Assembly (NCBI RefSeq): GCF_900110915.1
Contig: NZ_FOFG01000014.1
Coordinates: 1 to 64,000 of the forward strand
Length of the DNA: 64,000 nt
Direction: 5' to 3'
Source: Faunimonas pinastri
GTDB lineage: Bacteria > Pseudomonadota > Alphaproteobacteria > Rhizobiales > Afifellaceae
Shown here one piece after another: positions 40,062-47,654 of the stretch. Each line of letters opens with the position of its first letter. The first letter of the stretch is position 1. The translations under genes were made by a program, and so were the position numbers. Under the pieces are notes generated by a model. It ran no database searches and was not told the origin of the DNA. It saw only the letters and a list, made by a program, of their open reading frames with translations.

Positions 40062-40085
40062 GCGATATAGCGAAATCGCGAAAAC
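40062..40085. promoter_or_regulatory. GCGA octamer repeat site (three units)
   Basis: GCGATATAGCGAAATCGCGA has GCGA exactly every 8 bases, three times. It lies in the gap upstream of the 40030 gene. Confidence 0.55.
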
Positions 40086-40126
40086 GTTGCAGACGGTTCC
40101 CCGGAAGAGGAACCGCCCTGCCCTAC

Positions 40127-40402
40127 TCAGCTCGACAGCTTGGTATCCACCACCTTTTCGCCGACGATGTCGGGATCGGCCGCCATCTGCAGCAGAATGT
40201 CCATGACCTGTGGATGCGCCAGGGCGACAGAGAGCGCCATGAGCCGCTTGCCCTGCTCCTGCTGAGCCGTGGTCAGATTGGCGCCATCAATGAGACCCGT
40301 CGAGAAGACCTTGAAGGTCCCATCGGGCTTGAGGATGATGCCGGCATCACCCTCCTCGATAGGGGTCGCGGTGACATTTTCGTGATTGAGCAGTGCGGTC
40401 AA
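40127..40402 (-). CDS. Hypothetical protein, 91 residues
   Basis: Contains ENVTATPIEEGDAGIILKPDG and a C-terminal helical region. No family recognised. Confidence 0.45.
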   Translation of the reverse strand: MTALLNHENVTATPIEEGDAGIILKPDGTFKVFSTGLIDGANLTTAQQEQGKRLMALSVALAHPQVMDILLQMAADPDIVGEKVVDTKLSS

Positions 40403-40433
40403 ATGCAGGTCCCTCGAGATTGATCTGGATCAA

Positions 40434-40628
40434 TTATTGCGAAATGTTGCTGAAGATCAGGCGGCCGTGTCGAACCCGCTCGTCCCGTCGTAAGTCAGAA
40501 GCCCCAGAACGGGCGTTCCGGGGCTTCCTCTGATAAACACGTTTTGACTTCACGACGCGGGGAGCAAACCTTTTGCTCTCCAGCGAATGAGCTGCCGAAT
40601 TGCGCCTGACGGGCTTTCTGACCTTCAT
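40434..40628 (-). CDS. Small basic protein
   Basis: The 64-residue protein contains PVRRNSAAHSLESKRF, then RVVKSKRVYQRK, a pattern seen in small basic phage proteins. An overlapping frame (40495-40716) would end PFWGF and is the alternative. A GAAGCCCC/GGGGCTTC hairpin lies within the 3' half. Confidence 0.45.
   Translation of the reverse strand: MKVRKPVRRNSAAHSLESKRFAPRVVKSKRVYQRKPRNARSGASDLRRDERVRHGRLIFSNISQ
40498..40527. terminator. Long hairpin within the 40434 gene
   Basis: GAAGCCCC pairs with GGGGCTTC, with further GAACG/CGTTC pairing inside. It lacks a clear T run, so it may be attenuator-like. Confidence 0.4.
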
Positions 40629-40773
40629 TGCGAGTCCTCTTTACTCTGTCGTGCCTCCAGTAAAACTTCTGCGTCACATAGTAGTCAAAGCTACAGCGCG
40701 TGATCTCGGAACGCAAAAGGGAATAGATTATAGCAAAAGAATCCTATTCGGTGAATCTTATAGCTGCTCTAAT

Positions 40774-40792
40774 GCGTTAGCGAAATAGCGAC
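40774..40792. promoter_or_regulatory. GCGA octamer repeat site in a divergent region
   Basis: GCGTTAGCGAAATAGCGAC has two TAGCGA units 8 bases apart. It lies between the minus-strand 40628 gene and the plus-strand regulator at 40867, where an autoregulating protein would bind. Confidence 0.55.
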
Positions 40793-40866
40793 ATCTATAG
40801 GAGTTTGGGCCAATGACAGCGGGCAGCTAGCTCGCGACGTCCCTCCTCTGACTCTCATGAGACGTA

Positions 40867-41274
40867 ATGCCGGAACTTCCTACATCGACCGAGAACCTTG
40901 AGGAGCTCGCAACTGCGCGGGTGCTCTTCAAGCTCCTGAACCTTGCCTCTTCCGCTGAGAATATCGAGCTCGCCTTCATCATCCTGACCATACAGATCGG
41001 AATTCTCGAAGGGCGTCCGATGGATATCTCCGCGCTGGCGGCGATGACCGGGCTGCCGCGTACCACGGTGCTCCGCAAGTTGCGGGACTTTGAGCAGCGA
41101 ACCGGGCGCTTGCGCTGGCAGTCTAAGGGGTCGAGGCGCATTCCGCTGATCGACCCCGACTTCAGTCTCTGGGGAAAGCATTTGAAGACGGCAGCTCGCC
41201 TCATGCGTCAGTACGTCGACCTGCTATCCATTTTGGACAAGTCCGCGTTTGACCCGGCGGAAACTGTTTCTTAA
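40867..41274 (+). CDS. Winged-helix transcription regulator
   Basis: The 135-residue protein has a helical N-terminus, then a helix-turn-helix DISALAAMTGLPRTTVLRKLRDFEQR near residue 55 and a wing (RLRWQSKGSRRIPL). This MarR/IclR-like form makes it the best regulator candidate in the window. Its location beside the octamer repeats suggests it may bind them. Confidence 0.65.
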   Translation: MPELPTSTENLEELATARVLFKLLNLASSAENIELAFIILTIQIGILEGRPMDISALAAMTGLPRTTVLRKLRDFEQRTGRLRWQSKGSRRIPLIDPDFSLWGKHLKTAARLMRQYVDLLSILDKSAFDPAETVS

Positions 41275-41324
41275 TTGTTCCTCACTCGGCTCGATAGGGA
41301 AAGCCGTGGAACACAGAGGTCCGA

Positions 41325-41576
41325 ATGTCGGTGGAATTTGCGCGTCGGAAAGAAGAACTGGCTCAAAGACTGATTGAAGCAGCGCGCCAATACATGATGG
41401 AAGCGGGACAGCCCGAGTTTAGCCGCTCTGGACTCTCGCAGATGTCTATGGACCTGCAGGAAGTTGCCGGCGAAATGCTTTGCTTTGGCGGCGACATTTG
41501 GCCGGTCGAGGTTGCTCGCGAGGCTCTCATGGAAGAGAGTCCGATCGCTCCCAAGTTGATTCTCGTCGCCGCCTGA
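41325..41576 (+). CDS. Hypothetical helical protein, 83 residues
   Basis: MSVEFARRKEELAQRLIEAA opens a helical protein, probably cotranscribed with the regulator. No family recognised. Confidence 0.45.
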   Translation: MSVEFARRKEELAQRLIEAARQYMMEAGQPEFSRSGLSQMSMDLQEVAGEMLCFGGDIWPVEVAREALMEESPIAPKLILVAA

Positions 41577-41585
41577 GCCGGCGAC

Positions 41586-41780
41586 CTACAGTTTCGAGGT
41601 ATCGAGCCCGATCTTCGGTTCCGGGCTCTTCTCTTCCTCCTCGGAGATGAAGGCGACCCCCTCCCCTTCCGCGTAGTCGCGGGCCACCCTGATCGCGTCA
41701 GCCAGGGCGACGGGGTCGACCTCTTTCCCCTCAGCGTGGTGTATGAGCGTGGCGATCGCGTCGAGGAGGTTCTGATCCAT
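41586..41780 (-). CDS. Hypothetical acidic protein, 64 residues
   Basis: Starts MDQNLLDAIATLIHHAEG at an ATG overlapping the previous stop. Small, acidic, helical. Confidence 0.45.
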   Translation of the reverse strand: MDQNLLDAIATLIHHAEGKEVDPVALADAIRVARDYAEGEGVAFISEEEEKSPEPKIGLDTSKL

Positions 41781-42016
41781 CACGGCTGCATCGACTCCAT
41801 CATGCCCTTCATGTCCCACTGATCGATGGGCTCGCAGTGAGCATATACCCGGTCGTACATCTTGTTGATCCCGTTGCCGGCGACAGTGCCCTGCCAGGAC
41901 TCCCACATCTTCGCCTTACGTTCGCACTCCTGCTGATCCATGAGCCGAAACTCCTTGTGGAAGACAGGTGCGTTGGCGCCGCTATAGAAGATGGCGACGA
42001 TCAGAAAGGCTTTCAT
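41780..42016 (-). CDS. Small exported protein
   Basis: Starts MKAFLIVAIFYSGANAPVF, which looks like a signal peptide. Two later Cys (QECERK, AHCEP) may form a disulfide in the periplasm. Function unknown. Confidence 0.45.
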   Translation of the reverse strand: MKAFLIVAIFYSGANAPVFHKEFRLMDQQECERKAKMWESWQGTVAGNGINKMYDRVYAHCEPIDQWDMKGMMESMQP

Positions 42017-42076
42017 CAGGTTCCCTCGTTCGGTCGTCTCCGCTTCCTTCAACAAAGGCGTGGAGTCAACCGCGGT

Positions 42077-42146
42077 ATCGCGAATTAGCGATGTACCGTC
42101 ATAGCGAGAGAACGAAGGCGCGCTTTCGGGATACCGCGAACTAGCG
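42077..42146. promoter_or_regulatory. Cluster of GCGA octamer sites
   Basis: GCGAATTAGCGA (42081-42092), TAGCGA (42101) and GCGAACTAGCG (42136-42146) lie between the 42016 start and the 42141 stop. Confidence 0.55.
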
Positions 42147-42389
42147 TTCGCCGTTCACCTCCTGGTCAAAGATGCGGGCCGTCTCCGCGTCGCGGGCGAA
42201 AACGGTGCCGGCGAGCGCGTAGACATTGCTTTCACGCCCGAGACGTCCGAACAGCTCCTGGCACGTTTCGGCGATCGCGCGTTCCTGGGACGAAGCGGCG
42301 CGGAACCACCAGCGCCGATCGTTCTGCCCCCAACCGGTGCGGCGGAGATCGAGGTTGGTCTTCGGATACAAGAGAGTGTCTGCCACCAT
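42141..42389 (-). CDS. Hypothetical protein, 82 residues
   Basis: Contains MVADTLLYPKTNLDLRRTGW and AETCQELFGRLGRE. Octamer sites flank its start (42388-42420). No family recognised. Confidence 0.4.
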   Translation of the reverse strand: MVADTLLYPKTNLDLRRTGWGQNDRRWWFRAASSQERAIAETCQELFGRLGRESNVYALAGTVFARDAETARIFDQEVNGER

Positions 42390-42421
42390 AGCGAAAGCGT
42401 CCTTGCGCGAATTAGCGATTA
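42388..42421. promoter_or_regulatory. GCGA octamer site at the 42389 start
   Basis: TAGCGAAAGCG overlaps the start codon region, and GCGCGAATTAGCGA lies just upstream, next to the WGIF gene stop. Confidence 0.5.
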
Positions 42422-42799
42422 GAAGATGCCCCACGCCGCTGCGCGGGTGTCTTGAGCAGGCTGGAACGAAGACCCACCCTCCCCGGTTCGGTCCGCGATC
42501 TCGCTATTTCGCGAAATCGGGCCTTCGTCAACTGCCTTCCCACCCTCCGCCATGATGCCGAGGAGTTGCTGGACGTAGTTCGGCAGGATGCGTCGAGCGC
42601 GCGCAAGCTGCCGCGGCGTCATGTGATCCCTGTATCGGGGTAGCGCCTGGGCAACCGATGTCAGGAAGTCGGCGTCGGCCTTGTCCACGAACGTGGCGCC
42701 TCGGGCGCACAGTTGCCCGATGGCGCGAGCCACCGCCTTATCGCTGCGTTGCAGGAGATCGAGGATATCCTGCGCGGTCCAGACCTTGCTCTCGGTCAT
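42419..42799 (-). CDS. Helical protein ending in WGIF
   Basis: The 126-residue protein starts MTESKVWTAQDILDLLQ, has a helical core (RARRILPNYVQQLLGIM) and a disordered C-terminus ending RAAAWGIF. The last four residues match the common tail. Two octamer sites lie within or just upstream (42496-42520, 42888-42904). Confidence 0.5.
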   Translation of the reverse strand: MTESKVWTAQDILDLLQRSDKAVARAIGQLCARGATFVDKADADFLTSVAQALPRYRDHMTPRQLARARRILPNYVQQLLGIMAEGGKAVDEGPISRNSEIADRTGEGGSSFQPAQDTRAAAWGIF

Positions 42800-42914
42800 G
42801 TCAGTCGCTCTCGTGCGTTGCGTTGCATCGAACATCGCAGAATGACCGGTGGGAGTCGGCTGGAAATCGCGTCAAAGCGAATGGGCGTTTTCGCGAAATC
42901 GGGCAGGGCGCGCT

Positions 42915-43020
42915 CCTCGCTTTTAGAAGCTCGTAGAGCGTCGGGGAGTTCTGTGCGCTGTCGTCTATCGTCTCGCGCTAGAAACGCTGTCAGTGAGCGC
43001 GTGAGCGCGTTTAATGATCG
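42915..43020. other. 3'-end element C (TTTTAGAAGCTC family)
   Basis: Contains CTTTTAGAAGCTC and GCGCTAGAAACGCT, both shared with element A. About 77 bases lack GG and CC. Lies downstream of the exported-protein gene at 43011. Confidence 0.5.
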
Positions 43021-43322
43021 CTGGGGAACGAGTTCTTCAAAAGCTCGTCGAGCTTCTTCATTTCGTCTTCGACCGATCGTGGAGGCTCCGTAGGGTTTGA
43101 CGAGCGAGGATGGTCGACGTCGTCCTGCTGCAGCTCCAAAAGCGCCGCGGCCTCGCGCTTGTGGCAATTTACCTGCAGCTCGAAGCTATCCGGGAAGCGG
43201 TCAGCGCAACGCAGTTCGATGCGTCGGCGAAGCGATGGATCATTCACGCCCGGCATGGTATCCGCGAGAGCCGGAGTCGCCAGAAGAGCCGCGAAAATGG
43301 CCATTGTGATCCGTGGTGACAT
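43011..43322 (-). CDS. Exported protein
   Basis: The 103-residue protein has a classical signal peptide (ITMAIFAALLATPALA, cut after ALA). The mature protein has two Cys (LRCADRF, VNCHKRE) and an acidic C-terminus. A periplasmic role, perhaps in lysis or superinfection exclusion, is only inference. Confidence 0.5.
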   Translation of the reverse strand: MSPRITMAIFAALLATPALADTMPGVNDPSLRRRIELRCADRFPDSFELQVNCHKREAAALLELQQDDVDHPRSSNPTEPPRSVEDEMKKLDELLKNSFPSDH

Positions 43323-43374
43323 GCCTTGCGCCCGTGTGCTCGCTGGTTCTCTACCACGGAGGCGACTTCTTGGG

Positions 43375-44124
43375 CTATTCCGCGGCCTCGGGTAGCGCAG
43401 CAGGCTTTTTCGCGCGCATCAGAGCGGCCGGAGTGGGCGTCGCGAGCCAGGTTTCCAGTGTCAGCGTGTTGCCGTGGTAGACAACGGCGCTGGATCCGGT
43501 GAGTGCGAGCTGGATGTAGCAGCCGCACATCGCGTCAAAGTCCACGTCGATCGCGTGCCAATAAGCATCGCGACCGATATCCAGGCCCTGTTCGGTGAGA
43601 ACCCGATTGCTGGCAAGGATCATTCCGCCAACCCCGCACGCCGGCTCCTGCAGCAGGAGATGATCGCGGCCTTCTGCTCTCGCCTCTGCAAGGATCACAG
43701 GAACATTGGACAGGCTCAGTCGGGCGATCAGCTCGGACACGCTGTCTGGGGTGAAGAACTGACCGATCTGCGTGTTCGCCTCGACCTCCATGAAGATCGG
43801 GCCCAGGAAATCATACGGTGCTTCGGCGAGCGCCCTGCCCGCAATCCCTAGCAGTCTCGCGAAATCGCCCATTGTCGCTTTAGCGATCTGACAACGCGCC
43901 ACGATCTTCATGTACTCGGCTTCGTTGTGGCGCCAGGCGTCGCCGTCGGGCTTCAGCACCGAACCGCGGAGGCTGTAGAAAGCCGCGTGAAGCCAGGTCC
44001 GGAAAGCTTCACGTTCGCGCCAGCCTTCGCGATTGGTGACGTCCGCGAGCAGACCAAGGAATGTCTTGGTCGCTTCTTTGTGGCGCGGATCCGCGACCAC
44101 GCGCCGAGCAGTCGGCTGCGCCAT
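43375..44124 (-). CDS. N6-adenine methylase-like protein lacking the catalytic motif
   Basis: The 249-residue protein has the HsdM-like GQFFTPDSVSELIARL near 118 and motif I EPACGVGGMILA near 160, then HAIDVDFDAMCGCYIQLAL near 189. The NPPF/DPPY catalytic motif expected after GNTLTLETW is absent. It may bind AdoMet or DNA without methylating, or act as a decoy against restriction. Confidence 0.65.
   Translation of the reverse strand: MAQPTARRVVADPRHKEATKTFLGLLADVTNREGWREREAFRTWLHAAFYSLRGSVLKPDGDAWRHNEAEYMKIVARCQIAKATMGDFARLLGIAGRALAEAPYDFLGPIFMEVEANTQIGQFFTPDSVSELIARLSLSNVPVILAEARAEGRDHLLLQEPACGVGGMILASNRVLTEQGLDIGRDAYWHAIDVDFDAMCGCYIQLALTGSSAVVYHGNTLTLETWLATPTPAALMRAKKPAALPEAAE
43857..43889. 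promoter_or_regulatory. GCGA octamer sites inside the methylase-like gene
   Basis: CTCGCGAAATCG and GTCGCTTTAGCGATC lie in coding sequence. They match the octamer family but could be chance within the gene. Confidence 0.3.
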
Positions 44125-44139
44125 AAATCGCTCCTTCGT

Positions 44140-44177
44140 GATTTAGCGAGTTCGTGAAAACCGTGGATTAGCGAACC
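44140..44177. promoter_or_regulatory. GCGA octamer sites upstream of the methylase-like gene
   Basis: TTTAGCGAG and ATTAGCGAAC lie 16-50 bases upstream of the 44124 start and overlap the 44168 stop. Confidence 0.45.
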
Positions 44178-44335
44178 AGGCCGACGCTGAATTTGCGGCG
44201 CCCGATCCAGCGCCCAAGCGACCAATGCCGTCCGAAGTAGACCCATCCGGCGGAGCGATGACGCTCTAGGCCGCGCAAGGAGTTCGGCGCTCCATGCGCG
44301 TTCAGCAGGAAAGGGCCGAGATTTACCGCAATCAC
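44168..44335 (-). CDS. 55-residue protein with GTG start
   Basis: GTG at 44335 overlaps the previous stop as GTGA. The peptide runs VIAVNLGPFLLNAHGAPNSL and ends RRKFSVGLVR, with WVYFGRHWSLGRW in the middle. Trp-rich and basic. Function unknown. Confidence 0.45.
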   Translation of the reverse strand: MIAVNLGPFLLNAHGAPNSLRGLERHRSAGWVYFGRHWSLGRWIGRRKFSVGLVR

Positions 44336-44559
44336 GATTTCGCCTCTTCGCTATTCCGCGAAGAAGCCTTTTCGACAATCACCAGCTCGTCGGGCGGAAT
44401 GATGCAGGCAAGTGACCGCGGAATGTCCCAGTCGATCCAGACCTGCGTGTTCCTTCCCATCGGGCGCAGATCGCGGATCGTGCCGCGGGTGCCAGGCGGA
44501 ATAGGGCAGGGGTCGTCGTCCATCTTCACCAGCTCGATGCGGTCACCACGATTGAACAT
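44332..44559 (-). CDS. DUF4314-family protein
   Basis: The 75-residue protein matches DUF4314: GDRIELVKMDDDPCPIPPGTRG, then WIDWDIPRSLACIIPPDE. A small beta-barrel family common in phages and plasmids; function unknown. Confidence 0.65.
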   Translation of the reverse strand: MFNRGDRIELVKMDDDPCPIPPGTRGTIRDLRPMGRNTQVWIDWDIPRSLACIIPPDELVIVEKASSRNSEEAKS

Positions 44560-44768
44560 CAGTGGGTCCTCTGGTGGTGGCGGTGGTCGAAGTTGTCAGA
44601 GGCGCGATCGAGTTCGTGGCTCTCCAGCACCCGGGTGTTCACCAGCAGACCGGCGGCAAGGTCGAGCTTCGACTCCTCGATCCAGCTTTGGTCGTGGAGG
44701 TCATAGTGCTGGCGCTTGAGCAGCTTTATGTGCCGCTCACCGCCCCAGATATCGACGCGGAGGATCAT
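44559..44768 (-). CDS. Hypothetical protein, 69 residues
   Basis: MILRVDIWGGERHIKLLKRQHYDL opens a His-rich small protein (DHRHHQRTH end). TAGCGA sites lie directly upstream. Confidence 0.4.
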   Translation of the reverse strand: MILRVDIWGGERHIKLLKRQHYDLHDQSWIEESKLDLAAGLLVNTRVLESHELDRASDNFDHRHHQRTH

Positions 44769-44808
44769 AGCGAGTTCCCTATTCAGCGAAGAAGCGGTTT
44801 AGCGATGC
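44766..44808. promoter_or_regulatory. GCGA octamer sites upstream of the 44768 gene
   Basis: CATAGCGAG, TTCAGCGAA and TTTAGCGAT lie within 40 bases. Confidence 0.5.
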
Positions 44809-44842
44809 AGCCGGACACGCCGGCTGCACTGGCAAAGCCGCC

Positions 44843-45784
44843 TTACGCCGCCTCCTCCTCGTCTTCCTCGGCGTAGCCCTTGCCGCCGTCGAGCAGGAGC
44901 TTGAGCGCCTGTCCGTACAGGGAGTCCGGATTGAGCTTGAGAACCTTGCCGGCCCGCGTGGCGATCTTGGTCACGTCGAACAGCGCCATGATCTGACCCA
45001 CCTGCGAGCGGGCAGTGCCCTCGTTGTAGGTGGTGCCGCGATTGCTGGACATCGTGCGCAGCGCAGCGACCAGGTCAGAGGAGGTGACCTCGCCCTTCGC
45101 GTCCAGAACGCTGTAGCAGCTCATGATGAAGGTCGACGGTTCGCGGTCAGCCGCGAGCGACAGGATCAGGTTGTCGAACTTCTCGGCGACCTTCTTCTGA
45201 AGGGGCCGCTTGGCGAGGACCTCCTTCTTGTTGGCTTCGAGGTCTTCGGGCACGTCGGCGGTCAGGATGAAGGCTTCCGGCGGCAGGCTGTTCAGGTCAC
45301 GAGTCGGGCGAGGAGTCTTCGGGGTGCTGGGCGCACGAGCAGCGCGGGCAGGGGGCACGGCGGCGGCGATGCTCGCCTCGGCAGCCTCGACCTCGACGGC
45401 AGCGTCGCTCTGCTGCTCCTCGTAGATCTCCGCTCGGGTAATGCTCGCCTCGAGTTCGCCCAGGGCGTCGTCATCCAGAACTTCGTCGCCGGCAGCAACG
45501 GGGGTGGTCTCCTCGACCGCTTCCTCAGTGGTCGCGGTCAGCTCGGGCTCGCCGAGATCCTCGATCTCCTCGATGATTTCGCCATCGTTCTGGTCTTCGA
45601 CCTCAAGGTCGGACAGGATCGCATCGATGCTGTCGAACTCGCTCGGGTCGATTTGCTCATGCGCACCGGTATTCATCGGGTCCATTGTGTCTATTTCCTC
45701 TTGCAGTGTGTCGAACTCAGAAAGCAACGCGCTCTCTATGTCGTCGTCTATACTGCGCAGAGTTTCGGATAGCGGCTGGGACAT
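44843..45784 (-). CDS. Acidic protein with a conserved C-terminal domain, unknown
   Basis: The 313-residue protein has 170 acidic residues-rich N-terminal positions, a Pro/Arg linker (RAARAPSTPKTPRPTRD), and a helical C-terminal domain (VAEKFDNLILSLAADREPS). The layout resembles the protein at 28638. A nuclear-like or DNA-mimic role is possible but unsupported. Confidence 0.5.
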   Translation of the reverse strand: MSQPLSETLRSIDDDIESALLSEFDTLQEEIDTMDPMNTGAHEQIDPSEFDSIDAILSDLEVEDQNDGEIIEEIEDLGEPELTATTEEAVEETTPVAAGDEVLDDDALGELEASITRAEIYEEQQSDAAVEVEAAEASIAAAVPPARAARAPSTPKTPRPTRDLNSLPPEAFILTADVPEDLEANKKEVLAKRPLQKKVAEKFDNLILSLAADREPSTFIMSCYSVLDAKGEVTSSDLVAALRTMSSNRGTTYNEGTARSQVGQIMALFDVTKIATRAGKVLKLNPDSLYGQALKLLLDGGKGYAEEDEEEAA

Positions 45785-45804
45785 GCTTTCGATCCTGCGG
45801 AAAA

Positions 45805-45840
45805 GCGCGAACTAGCGAATAGGCGAAGGCGCTAATTCAC
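45805..45840. promoter_or_regulatory. GCGA octamer site with four phased units
   Basis: GCGAACTAGCGAATAGGCGA continues with AGGCGC: GCGA every 8 bases, the longest phased array. It lies immediately upstream of the acidic protein gene. Confidence 0.6.
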
Positions 45841-46086
45841 GACCGAGAGATGGCTCGGTCGCTTCTTCGGAGAGGGGAGGGGAGGCGTCAGACGGCTGTT
45901 CACGGCCTGCGCGTAAGGATGCGGGACGCCGGCGATCATCTGCCCATATCGCTCGGCCGTGTCGTGTCGGCCCAGAAGCCACTCCTTCGGCTCGCGACCG
46001 GTGGTGATCATCATGAGCACGGGCGGCTTCCGGAAGCGCGGGTAACACCCTGTCACGCCGGCGCCGTTCTCGTTTGCAGCCTTCAT
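45832..46086 (-). CDS. Hypothetical protein, 84 residues
   Basis: Starts MKAANENGAGVTGCYPRF, containing GREPKEWLLGRHDTAERYG. The start overlaps an operator whose AGGA acts as ribosome-binding site. No family recognised. Confidence 0.45.
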   Translation of the reverse strand: MKAANENGAGVTGCYPRFRKPPVLMMITTGREPKEWLLGRHDTAERYGQMIAGVPHPYAQAVNSRLTPPLPSPKKRPSHLSVVN

Positions 46087-46103
46087 AAGTCAATCCTGAC
46101 TGT
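46086..46103. promoter_or_regulatory. Dispersed palindrome overlapping a start codon
   Basis: On the minus strand ACAGTCAGGATTGACTTATG: the AGGA centre is 9 bases from the ATG, which overlaps the outer half site. Confidence 0.7.
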
Positions 46104-46347
46104 TGTCGGTGAGCGCGACAAAACCCAAGAGCGCGCACACGAGATGGAAGAGGCGGGCGCCGAGCCAGAAGACAGGCGCCAGGGCGAGGGTGACGAGCGC
46201 GAGAAGGAGCGCCAGGACGCACATGGTCACCGCCCTGAGCGGCCAGTAGAGAGCGATTACCAAGCTCTCCGGCGCGCGCCACAGATCCTGCAATGCTAGC
46301 TTGAGGGCATCCAGGCGACGCTCCGGCCGAATGATCCTAAGCCGCAC
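46090..46347 (-). CDS. Small membrane protein
   Basis: The 85-residue protein has one long or two short membrane helices (AVTMCVLALLLALVTLALAP, LFHLVCALLGFVAL). GTG start after AGGAG. A holin-like role cannot be excluded, but it lies far from a lysis gene. Confidence 0.45.
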   Translation of the reverse strand: MRLRIIRPERRLDALKLALQDLWRAPESLVIALYWPLRAVTMCVLALLLALVTLALAPVFWLGARLFHLVCALLGFVALTDNSQD

Positions 46348-46900
46348 GAGCCAGCTCCTCGATCTCCGGTAGCGTGTAGAAGCCCCAGTCCAGGCCCGCG
46401 AAGAAGCAGTCCATCATGACGCCAACGTCGTAGTCTGCTGCGTGCGCTTTGCTGGCGTCGTAGGGCATGTCGCAGGCGAAGCAGAGTTCACCGAGGTTCG
46501 GGCTTTTGCCAATGGGCGTTGCCCAGCGCCCCTGTAGCATCGTGTCGACGGTGGGCTTCTCGATCGGCGGCAAGCCGACCCGCTTGAACTCGTAGTTCAG
46601 GAACGGCAGGTCGAAGCCGTCACCGTTGTGGGCCACGATCATATCGGCGCGCGAAAGCACGGCATGAGCCTTCGGCGCGACCATGTCCCAGGTCGGGCAG
46701 CCGACGAGATCGCCCAGACTGATCTTGTGGACACGCTGCGCTTCAATGCCGATGGAGCGCTGGGGATCGATGCGCTGGTTCAGCTCGAACACCCGCTTGC
46801 GCGAGCGGAGGTCCCACAGTCCCGCATAGAACTCGACCAGACGATGGTCGCCGGGCTCAAGGCCGGTGGTTTCAATATCGGTGCCGGCGAGAAGGGTCAT
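46337..46900 (-). CDS. DnaQ-like 3'-5' exonuclease
   Basis: The 187-residue protein has Exo I GTDIETTGL near 7, Exo II HNGDGFDLPFL near 91 and Exo III HAADYDVGV near 152. This is the DEDDh arrangement that removes nucleotides from 3' ends, for proofreading or repair. Confidence 0.8.
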   Translation of the reverse strand: MTLLAGTDIETTGLEPGDHRLVEFYAGLWDLRSRKRVFELNQRIDPQRSIGIEAQRVHKISLGDLVGCPTWDMVAPKAHAVLSRADMIVAHNGDGFDLPFLNYEFKRVGLPPIEKPTVDTMLQGRWATPIGKSPNLGELCFACDMPYDASKAHAADYDVGVMMDCFFAGLDWGFYTLPEIEELARAA

Positions 46901-47061
46901 TTGTTAGCCTTTGCTTCACAGGCCCGTCGGGCACTGGAGAGAGTAGGGTGCAGCCCGGTGTAGATGATGATCCCGTTCCGGATGACACTCGCGAGGTACG
47001 GATCGATGGTGCGATCGACGTGATTGACTGCCAGTGTCACGTTGTCTGATCCGCGCTCCAT
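46897..47061 (-). CDS. Hypothetical protein, 54 residues
   Basis: Starts MERGSDNVTLAVNHVDR after AAGG. An upstream ATG at 47109 would add 16 residues. No family recognised. Confidence 0.4.
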   Translation of the reverse strand: MERGSDNVTLAVNHVDRTIDPYLASVIRNGIIIYTGLHPTLSSARRACEAKANK

Positions 47062-47105
47062 AGCTTGACCTTTGTTCAAGGTTGGAGACTTCCAACTCAC
47101 TTCCA

Positions 47106-47654
47106 TCATACGTGACGCCAGGTCCTTTCTTCACGAATGTCGCTGATGGTTCCGCGACTGACCCCGTGTTTCATAGCGAGATCGGTCACGGTTGCGTCCG
47201 ATTGGCGGATGGCGATGACGTCATCCGGGGTGAGCTTGGAGTTGCCGTTTGCAGTACCGCGGGTGGCTTTCAAACCGTGGGCGAAGGCGTGCTTCTCCTG
47301 GTCGCTGCGGCTCGCCCATTCCAGGTTACCGACGGAGTTGTCGGTCTTGTCGCCGCTCTTGTGGTTGACCTCGGGCAGGTTGTCCGGGTTCGGGATCAGG
47401 GCCAGACCGATCACCCGGTTCACCAGGACCGACTTGCTGATGCCGTCGAACGTCATGGTGAAGTACAGACGCTCCGTCTTGCGGTGGAGCGACGGCTTCA
47501 CCCGGCGATAGACCCACTTCTTGCCTTCCATGAGGACGGTGCGGATCGCGCTCTTCGGTGCCGGCGCTCTGTACCAAACGGAGCCGTCTTCTCGGGCAAC
47601 GTAGACCCGGTAGCGAAGCGCCCGGAGGATCCAGGCGTCCTTAGACCAAGTCAT
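47106..47654 (-). CDS. HNH homing endonuclease 1
   Basis: The 182-residue protein has the HNH core RVIGLALIPNPDNLPEVNHKSG near 80 and NLEWAS, followed by an HTH (TDLAMKHGVSRGTISDI). It probably spreads itself among related phages. Confidence 0.75.
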   Translation of the reverse strand: MTWSKDAWILRALRYRVYVAREDGSVWYRAPAPKSAIRTVLMEGKKWVYRRVKPSLHRKTERLYFTMTFDGISKSVLVNRVIGLALIPNPDNLPEVNHKSGDKTDNSVGNLEWASRSDQEKHAFAHGLKATRGTANGNSKLTPDDVIAIRQSDATVTDLAMKHGVSRGTISDIREERTWRHV

